Source: Stramenopiles sp. TOSAG23-3 | Taxonomy: Eukaryota; Sar | Assembly (NCBI GenBank): GCA_900128585.1 | Contig: LT642559.1 | Coordinates: 2,783-14,539 of the forward strand | Length of the DNA stretch: 11,757 bases | Direction: 5' to 3' | Part shown: positions 6,450-11,757 of the stretch, piece after piece | Position numbering within the stretch: position 1 is the stretch's first letter | Layout: every line of letters begins with the position of its first letter | Program-made: the position numbers and the translations under genes | The notes under the pieces: generated by a model | Seen by the model: the letters and a program-made list of their open reading frames with translations, nothing else | Told to the model about the DNA's origin: nothing | Databases searched by the model: none

Positions 6450-7868
6450 TTATTGTTGTTCATGATGGGCGGCATCTTCGTGTTCGGCAGCTTTTAATCC
6501 CAAGTAAAACGGTATGTAGGACAAGAGAGTGATGGAAGATGCAACATAAAATGGTAAAAAATTGTTCCTGTTGTACAAATTTCCCCAGAGTTGAGGGGCA
6601 AAAATGTAAATCAGGGCGTTGACGTTGTCTAGGTTCGCAGAGCACTCCCCTTTCCCCATTCCTGATTTGATGCCCCGTTCCATGGCGTGCGAATCGACAA
6701 CGACCTGGTTCTGCATACCCACGATCATTGGGAGAAGGCTTGACATGAAAAAGAGGCGCGATGCCTGGCTGGTATCACGCGCGAACGAGCGCAGGAGAAA
6801 CATTCCCGCGGCCATGCAGTTTGTCAGCAGCACGAACATGCTGTCGTCCAAGAGTGGGAGAAATTTTTTTGTGAACGAAGTCCCAAGCATGAACCCGAGG
6901 CCTTCGAACATCAACAGCCGGCCGTTTTCCATTGGGGTGAACTTGATGATCTGCTGAACTTGATACGACATGACGTGCCACAGGGATTTGATCGGTGACG
7001 TCATTTTTTGCATGGCCTGGGCAATCGTAAAGTACGCCAAACTTTTCGACCTGCAAAAGAGCGTTACAAAAGACAGCGGGTTTGACATTCGGAAAGACCG
7101 CGCCCCCTCGGTTCTCCTTTTCTGTGGTGGTGTTCCCCCCTCCGTTCTCCTTTTCTGTGGTGGTGCTCCCCCCCCCGCCCTCCCCTCCTCGCCGACACCT
7201 CCACTAATCGTTGGGTTCGTTTCGGCCATGCTAATGGCAACGGTTGCGGCACAACCAAGGTTGCATATGTACCGAACAAAGAAGGCCCTCTTCACCGATT
7301 TTCCCACCCATGGGGTCAGAACTAACGGCCCAAGGATGTACGCGAGCCCCATGGAGGCCTGCAAATAGGAGTTGGACAGTGCAAGCCGGGAGCCCCTGTA
7401 AAGGTCGGACAGCGAGGCCAAGCGAGTTGTGTTGAAGGAACCGTAACAGAGCGATTTCCCGTACTGGGCCGCGTAAATCAAGAAAAATGCGATAAAATTC
7501 AGCTTTTTGTACGACGTTGCGTCTCGCATGTACCAGCACAACGCCATGCCCAACTGTGTGCCAATCAACACGGGCCTTCGGCCTAGCCAGTCGGAAAGGT
7601 CCCCCATCCATGGAGAAAATAAAAAGGTAATGAGTTGCCCACCGCTCGCCATGTTGGCACTCAAAGTGACGACTTTTTTCAGGTCGCCACCCGCCATGTA
7701 CAAATAATTTTGGTAATTCGCGCCTGCCGCCTTGTCCGCCATCATCGCTGAAAACTGAAACAAGTTGCACACCGCAAACGCAACATCCTCCTTTGAAAAA
7801 GTTTCCAACCCTACCCTGCGGCCGTCCGCCTTTTCTTCAAACTCCTCATCAGGCTTGCTCAAAGCCAT
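6450..7868 (-). CDS. Major facilitator superfamily transporter
   Basis: Predicted 472 residues from an ATG in good context (AAGATGG). About twelve hydrophobic segments can be placed (near 28-46, 66-86, 97-114, 122-143, 168-186, 198-214, 276-300, 316-334, 343-361, 372-390, 414-430, 438-458). Between segments 2 and 3, at 89-99, sits GDLSDWLGRRP, the MFS signature motif A (G-x-L-S-D-x-x-G-R-R). This supports a secondary transporter of the 12-helix kind; substrate and membrane cannot be read from the sequence. The central loop, between segments 6 and 7 and expected in the cytosol, contains two copies of GGAPPQKRRTE (233-254), encoded by a 33-nt DNA repeat. The N-terminus is charged with no cleavable signal, and the C-terminus is His/Glu-rich. 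Codon third positions are less GC-biased than in the neighbouring minus-strand genes. No convincing intron; a short 3n intron in the repeat loop cannot be fully excluded. Confidence 0.88.
   Translation of the reverse strand: MALSKPDEEFEEKADGRRVGLETFSKEDVAFAVCNLFQFSAMMADKAAGANYQNYLYMAGGDLKKVVTLSANMASGGQLITFLFSPWMGDLSDWLGRRPVLIGTQLGMALCWYMRDATSYKKLNFIAFFLIYAAQYGKSLCYGSFNTTRLASLSDLYRGSRLALSNSYLQASMGLAYILGPLVLTPWVGKSVKRAFFVRYICNLGCAATVAISMAETNPTISGGVGEEGRAGGGAPPQKRRTEGGTPPQKRRTEGARSFRMSNPLSFVTLFCRSKSLAYFTIAQAMQKMTSPIKSLWHVMSYQVQQIIKFTPMENGRLLMFEGLGFMLGTSFTKKFLPLLDDSMFVLLTNCMAAGMFLLRSFARDTSQASRLFFMSSLLPMIVGMQNQVVVDSHAMERGIKSGMGKGECSANLDNVNALIYIFAPQLWGNLYNRNNFLPFYVASSITLLSYIPFYLGLKAAEHEDAAHHEQQ
7107..7172 (-). 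repeat. 33-nt tandem repeat within the transporter coding sequence, two copies
   Basis: Two near-identical 33-nt units lie in tandem and in frame, each coding for GGAPPQKRRTE or GGTPPQKRRTE. The period being 11 codons keeps the reading frame. A run of nine C on the plus strand (7168-7176) adjoins the repeat. The units fall in the predicted central cytosolic loop, where length changes should be tolerated. Confidence 0.9.
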
Positions 7869-7927
7869 CTTGACGGGCTGCTCCGGTCGGCTGCACGATA
7901 TACTTCGCCGCCTGGCACAGTTAGACG

Positions 7928-7954
7928 ATATATATATATATATATATATATATA
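7928..7954 (-). promoter_or_regulatory. TA tract of 27 bases upstream of the transporter, candidate core promoter
   Basis: A pure alternating AT run lies 60-86 nt upstream of the transporter ATG at 7868. Its placement parallels the TA tracts before the genes at 2772 and 3761. It is also a perfect dinucleotide microsatellite, so promoter function is only inferred. Confidence 0.4.
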
Positions 7955-8150
7955 GGTAGCAATGTCTACGTTCGGTTTACATCGAAAGGTAAAGACAGTG
8001 TTCTGCTTGTCATGTGATGTTTATGTTTGTGATGAAAATTTATTTGCGATTTGAATATACTCCTCGGCTTTGGAAGGAAGAAGAAGATAGAAGAAGAATT
8101 GAAAAAATAACTTTTTTTTTTTTCTTCTTCTTTATTATTATTGTTGTTTT

Positions 8151-8168
8151 GTGGTGGTGGTGGTGGTG
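8151..8168. repeat. GTG trinucleotide repeat
   Basis: Six consecutive GTG units in the intergenic spacer, directly after a TTATTATTGTTG run. Simple-sequence repeat with no coding role seen. Confidence 0.85.
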
Positions 8169-8483
8169 TGTTGGTATTATATTTTTTCATTTTGGTGGTA
8201 GTAATAATAATAGTAGTATAGTATAATAATTTAATAATAATAATTCTTCCTATACTATAGCCTCTTAAGCTTATCAAATAAGAAAAAAGAGAATACAATA
8301 ATCAATATTATAGTATCTTCCTTATATATATATAGTATAGTAATAGTAGTATTTTCAAATTTATTAATAATCTGGTTCTTCTGACTACTTCGTAAAAAAA
8401 TATCTCTCTTTTGTCTGATGAAAAATTCTAGAACGTACCTTTGCCTTATCCTACCTACCTACAACATACATACTAGATGTATT

Positions 8484-8489
8484 TTTATT
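8484..8489 (-). terminator. AATAAA polyadenylation-signal-like hexamer overlapping the stop codon
   Basis: On the minus strand the coiled-coil gene ends GAA TAA TAAAAATACAT. The stop codon is 8490-8488 and AATAAA occupies 8489-8484, sharing two bases with it. If used, the 3' untranslated region would be very short. AATAAA occurs often by chance in AT-rich DNA, so this is a candidate only. Confidence 0.3.
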
Positions 8490-11400
8490 ATTCTCCCGAT
8501 GGAGTTGGTGCAGGTGGCGGGGCCTTTTTCCCACTCCGAAGCAATGCAAAAGTTTCCTGGACGTTTTTCAGCCTGTCTTGTAGGCTGGTCACCCCCGTGT
8601 CCGCTGTGCTACTTGCGGCGCTCTCTACTGAAGGCGGCATTCCGACCGTAACGGACCCGGTGCGGTGGATGCGCATCGTAGGTCGGGACGCGCTCGCAGC
8701 GTACCCTCCAACGACGTCCCCCGCGCCGCCGGCAGCCCCCGACCGCATCGATGCGAGCTTTGCCTGGGCAGACGCAAAGTAATTGCCAGGCATACTATTA
8801 TAACTGTTCCCATACCCGGCGCTACCGATGGTGCTACTTCTGTGCGCACCGCTGCTGCCGAACGATTGCATCATTGGCGTTGCCCCGGGCGTCTGTATCG
8901 ATGGCCGAGGGGGGGATATCGCATGCTCTACCCGGCGAAGAGACTGGGACAGTTCCATAATGGCCAAGTCTTTCTGCACCTTTTGGCCGTCGATGCTCGA
9001 CAGCGTGTTTTCCAGCCCCCCCACTTTCGACTGCAGAAGCCCGATCTGCGCCTGGTCCAGCTCCCGCTGCTCTTGAATGGACTTCCTCGACCGTTCCAGC
9101 TGCCGGGCCAAGTCCAGCTTGGACTCCTGCAGCCTTGAATTTTCGAGCTTGATGTTCGTAAACTCTTGCTCAATCTGAAACTCGCGCTGGCGCAGCTCCT
9201 GGATCTGGCCCCTTGCCTGGACGGCGTCGCTTTGGACGCTTTGCAGGTCCGTTGCCAACGCGTCGCGCTCCCGCTCCATGACCTGGCACCGTTTCGTGAC
9301 CGCTTCCAGCTGGTTTTCCGTCCGCCGCTGGGCGTTCAGGGCGTCTTCCTTTTCACGGGCAGTCTTCTGGTTCTGGGATTCCAAGTTCATGCGAAGCGAT
9401 TCAAGGGATCGGAGCTTCAGGTTGGCCGCATCCAGGTCCTGCTCCGTCGTTCGCAGGGACATGCCCACCCGGTCCTTCTCTTGCATCGAACGCTGGTAGT
9501 CGATTTGAAGGGTGTTCAAGGTCGTGGATATCTCGTTCTCCATTTGCGACTGGGTGTGTTGCAACTGCTGGATCTGGTTCCGTTGGTCGTTTATCGTCGA
9601 CCGAGCGGCCTCGAGCTGCTGCTCCAGCATCTTTTTTCTCTGCTCGAAATCGGCGGTGCGGCGCTCGGCGAGGGATGCCTGCGACCGTGCAGAGGCCAGG
9701 TCGGAGCGGCACTGGACCAGGTCGGATTCGACTGCCGCGATATTCTTCTGCAAGTTGTGGACTTTGGAGTCTACCGTCTGCAAATTGTCGTTCACGGCCG
9801 TCTTCTCGCTGCGCAGCCGGTCGACCAGCTGCTGTAGCTGCGAGCACCGCTCCGTCTGCGCCGCCCGTTCCATCTCGTTGCGCCTCAGCTCTTGCTCCAT
9901 TGTCTGGAGCTGCGAGGTCTGGTTCTTCAAGTAATTTATTTCCTGCCTCATCAGCTGCGTTTCAGAGTTTCTCTCGTTGCGGAGCTCCGCCACCTCTTGC
10001 TCCGAGCTGCGAAGGCGCCCTTCGAGCTGCCCGTTCCGCCCGAGCTGCAAGCGCATGGTTTGGACCTCTCCTTCGAGCTGGAACACTTGCTCGCGTGCCG
10101 TCCGCAACTGCTCCAGCTCGGACTCGCTGCTTTGCAGCTGCGACTCCGACGAGACGCCGTGGGTTGCCGTCATCTGGACCAAGGATGTTATGCTCCTCAC
10201 CGTTTCGCGAACGCCATCGATGGCTGGGTTGCCGACGTTGTGCCGGGCCGGGGTGCCGAACGCCCCGGAGCGCGGGACGGATTTCGACGGGGTGTACGCC
10301 CGCCTGGGCGTCGCCAGCGACTCGGACCGTTTCCGTATGAAATCGCCGACCGCCGGGTTGCTAGAACCGTACCGGCTGCACACATCGTCCACCGCCTGGC
10401 TCAGGGTGCGACGGATGCTCTCCCCCTCGCTCGTCAGCGCGACCACGCTGCTCTCGACGACGCTCTTCTCGTTCGTCGTCCGGTTCAGGCGGCCCTCCAG
10501 GTTTCGCACCTGGGCCTCCAGCCCAGAGACTTTCGTCTCCGCGGACGAGACCGCGTTCTGCATGCTGTTCCGGACACTGGAGATGCTCGATTCTTCGTTT
10601 CGGCGCTCCTCGGTGAGCTCGTTGTACAGCTGCTCGAAGTTCTCCCTTGCGGACCGTTCGCCCTTCAGCTGAGCGACCAAATCTTCGCCGTCGGTGGTCG
10701 CGCCCTCCAGCCTCGTTTTCATCTCTCCGCTGAACTTCTTCAGGTTGTCCCGCTCCGTCTCTAGGGACGCGATCTTTTCTAGCATGACATGGGTTTCGCG
10801 CCGCCGCTCCTTCGTCAGCGCCCCGGCGTCCTCCGCGGCCTCCACCACCTGTTGCTCCAAGTCGGCCACGCGGGAGGTGAGGCTCTCGTTCTCGACCGTC
10901 ATGTTCTCGTTGCCAATCTTGAACTTCTCCAACTCTTTGCTGGTCTGGCTCAGGAGCGACTGAATGCCGTCCCGCTCCCGGGTGGAGGCGGACAGGGCCT
11001 TTTCGGTCGACATCAACCGCTCGTGGGTGCGGGACGCCTGCTGCTCTACGTTTCGGAGCGACTTCTGCGTCGTCTCCAGTTCCTCCGTCAGGCCGTTCAC
11101 CTCGTTGTTCAGCGTTTCGACCTGGGTGTTCGCGTCCCGCAGTTCCCGCTCCAAGCCCTCCGCCCTCGACCGGGTGTTCGAGGCCTCCTGCTCCGCTTCC
11201 CGCTGGGCCTGCCGGGTGTTGTCCTGCTGCGACCGGAGCGAGTGGATCTCGTCGTGGAGCATGCGGCTCCCGAGCGTCTTCTCCTTCTTCTCCATGTCCA
11301 GGTGGACCTGGACTTCCCGCAGCGAGACCTGCGTGTCCCGGTACTCGGAGTATTGCGCCCGCACGAACTTGGACAGGGACGGGCAGAGCTGCTGCAGCAC

Positions 11401-11757
11401 CGGGCTGCTGCTCCAGTGGCCAAACCGGGTGACCGGGTCGCCCTTGCCCCCCTCTGACCCCTCGCCCTTCTCTTGCGGGGCATTTAACTCCTTGAGCTCG
11501 GCCTCGACCCGCTCCCCGAGGGTCTGGTATGCCCTCAGCACCGACAGCTCTTGGTTGTTTTGCTCGAGCTGGCGCCCCATCTCCTTCATCTGCTCCTCGA
11601 TTGAATTCTGGTGCGCCTCCACTTCTGCTAGCGTGCCCTCCTGGCGGGCCCGCTCCGACTCCAACACTCTCACCTTCTCCTCCCCCGCGTCCGCCCGGGA
11701 CGTGGCGTTGCCCAGGTCGCTCTCGAGCTTCAGGCAGCGCTGGGAGAGCCCCTCGAG
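8488..11757 (-). CDS. Long coiled-coil protein, 5' end outside the window (partial)
   Basis: The frame is open from the window edge at 11757 to the TAA at 8490-8488, giving 1089 visible residues; the GTG at 11673 is an internal Val codon, not a start. Nearly all of it shows Leu/Glu/Gln/Arg-rich heptads (LEQQVVEAAEDA, LRSLESLRMNLESQNQ), so a long parallel coiled coil is expected. Three breaks are visible: a Gly/Pro-containing linker with a possible small globular piece (about 89-135, SSSPVLQQLCPSLSKFVRAQ); a central hinge (about 450-535) with TPRR, TPSK and TPAR; and a Ser/Gly/Ala-rich C-tail (from about 942) with SPPRP, ending in a short helix (LQDRLKNVQETFALLR). Clustered S/T-P sites suggest control by proline-directed kinases. 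Such proteins serve as ciliary rootlet, centrosome, Golgi or nuclear-envelope scaffolds; I cannot tell which. Third codon positions are strongly G/C, which creates long spurious antisense frames. Confidence 0.85.
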   Translation of the reverse strand, partial: LEGLSQRCLKLESDLGNATSRADAGEEKVRVLESERARQEGTLAEVEAHQNSIEEQMKEMGRQLEQNNQELSVLRAYQTLGERVEAELKELNAPQEKGEGSEGGKGDPVTRFGHWSSSPVLQQLCPSLSKFVRAQYSEYRDTQVSLREVQVHLDMEKKEKTLGSRMLHDEIHSLRSQQDNTRQAQREAEQEASNTRSRAEGLERELRDANTQVETLNNEVNGLTEELETTQKSLRNVEQQASRTHERLMSTEKALSASTRERDGIQSLLSQTSKELEKFKIGNENMTVENESLTSRVADLEQQVVEAAEDAGALTKERRRETHVMLEKIASLETERDNLKKFSGEMKTRLEGATTDGEDLVAQLKGERSARENFEQLYNELTEERRNEESSISSVRNSMQNAVSSAETKVSGLEAQVRNLEGRLNRTTNEKSVVESSVVALTSEGESIRRTLSQAVDDVCSRYGSSNPAVGDFIRKRSESLATPRRAYTPSKSVPRSGAFGTPARHNVGNPAIDGVRETVRSITSLVQMTATHGVSSESQLQSSESELEQLRTAREQVFQLEGEVQTMRLQLGRNGQLEGRLRSSEQEVAELRNERNSETQLMRQEINYLKNQTSQLQTMEQELRRNEMERAAQTERCSQLQQLVDRLRSEKTAVNDNLQTVDSKVHNLQKNIAAVESDLVQCRSDLASARSQASLAERRTADFEQRKKMLEQQLEAARSTINDQRNQIQQLQHTQSQMENEISTTLNTLQIDYQRSMQEKDRVGMSLRTTEQDLDAANLKLRSLESLRMNLESQNQKTAREKEDALNAQRRTENQLEAVTKRCQVMERERDALATDLQSVQSDAVQARGQIQELRQREFQIEQEFTNIKLENSRLQESKLDLARQLERSRKSIQEQRELDQAQIGLLQSKVGGLENTLSSIDGQKVQKDLAIMELSQSLRRVEHAISPPRPSIQTPGATPMMQSFGSSGAHRSSTIGSAGYGNSYNSMPGNYFASAQAKLASMRSGAAGGAGDVVGGYAASASRPTMRIHRTGSVTVGMPPSVESAASSTADTGVTSLQDRLKNVQETFALLRSGKKAPPPAPTPSGE

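Larger units (their letters stand above)
7869..8487. other. AT-rich intergenic region between transporter and coiled-coil genes
   Basis: The region holds the transporter promoter on its left and the 3' flank of the coiled-coil gene on its right. No gene is seen; frames at 7966-8298 and 8014-8226 translate to low-complexity homopolymer-like peptides. It contains the TA tract at 7928-7954, a T run at 8112-8123, a TGG/GTG repeat at 8151-8168, AATAAT/TAGTAG repeats at about 8200-8245 and 8322-8352, and a short CCTA/CATA repeat at about 8452-8472. Confidence 0.75.

Noticed and set aside
7966-8298. 110-codon minus-strand frame, plus its 70-codon plus-strand counterpart at 8014-8226
   Set aside because: Composed mainly of homopolymer and trinucleotide repeat translation in an AT-rich spacer; no start context or domain.
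9892-10764. Plus-strand 290-codon frame, with other long antisense frames (9166-9837, 10789-11457), opposite the coiled-coil gene
   Set aside because: They are mirror frames of heptad-repeat coding DNA with strong G/C third positions; the peptides are Leu/Arg-rich by construction.
11671-11673. GTG as start of the coiled-coil protein
   Set aside because: The frame stays open with coiled-coil character to the window edge, so the gene is cut by the boundary and this codon is an internal Val.
11669-11676. AAG|GTGAGA donor-like sequence on the minus strand near the 5' edge
   Set aside because: The reading frame and heptad pattern continue straight through it, so it is most likely ordinary Lys-Val-Arg codons.

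Overview
This is eukaryotic nuclear DNA, most likely from a unicellular alga or other protist. It carries a consensus spliceosomal intron, long intron-poor genes with GC-rich third codon positions, and very AT-rich intergenic DNA full of microsatellites. A plant/alga-type SURNod19 protein with a DOMON-like insert hints at an alga, possibly a stramenopile. That taxonomic guess is inference and weak.

Layout from left to right: an AAAG microsatellite (1-115); an AT-rich stretch with two short open frames (116-360); a secreted SURNod19/DOMON-like glycoprotein gene on the minus strand (361-2772) with one 72-nt intron; a microsatellite-dense divergent intergenic region (2773-3760); a small unrecognised plus-strand gene (3761-4105); a convergent minus-strand M20 metallopeptidase of the PM20D1/carboxypeptidase S type (4148-5875); a pyrimidine-rich spacer (5876-6449); a minus-strand major facilitator transporter (6450-7868); an AT-rich spacer (7869-8487); and a long minus-strand coiled-coil protein whose 5' end lies outside the window (8488-11757).

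The genes do not form a recognisable pathway and look like an ordinary stretch of protist housekeeping and accessory genes. Three of the four genes whose 5' ends are visible have an uninterrupted TA tract roughly 45-90 nt upstream of the ATG, which suggests TATA-type core promoters. The points most worth checking are the stop-free, multiple-of-three intron in the SURNod19 gene, the interruption of the SURNod19 fold by a cysteine module and a DOMON-like domain, the G9 run in the small gene that may hide a frame change, and the 33-nt coding repeat in the transporter. I found no tRNA, rRNA, CRISPR array, intact mobile element or clearly novel multi-gene system.
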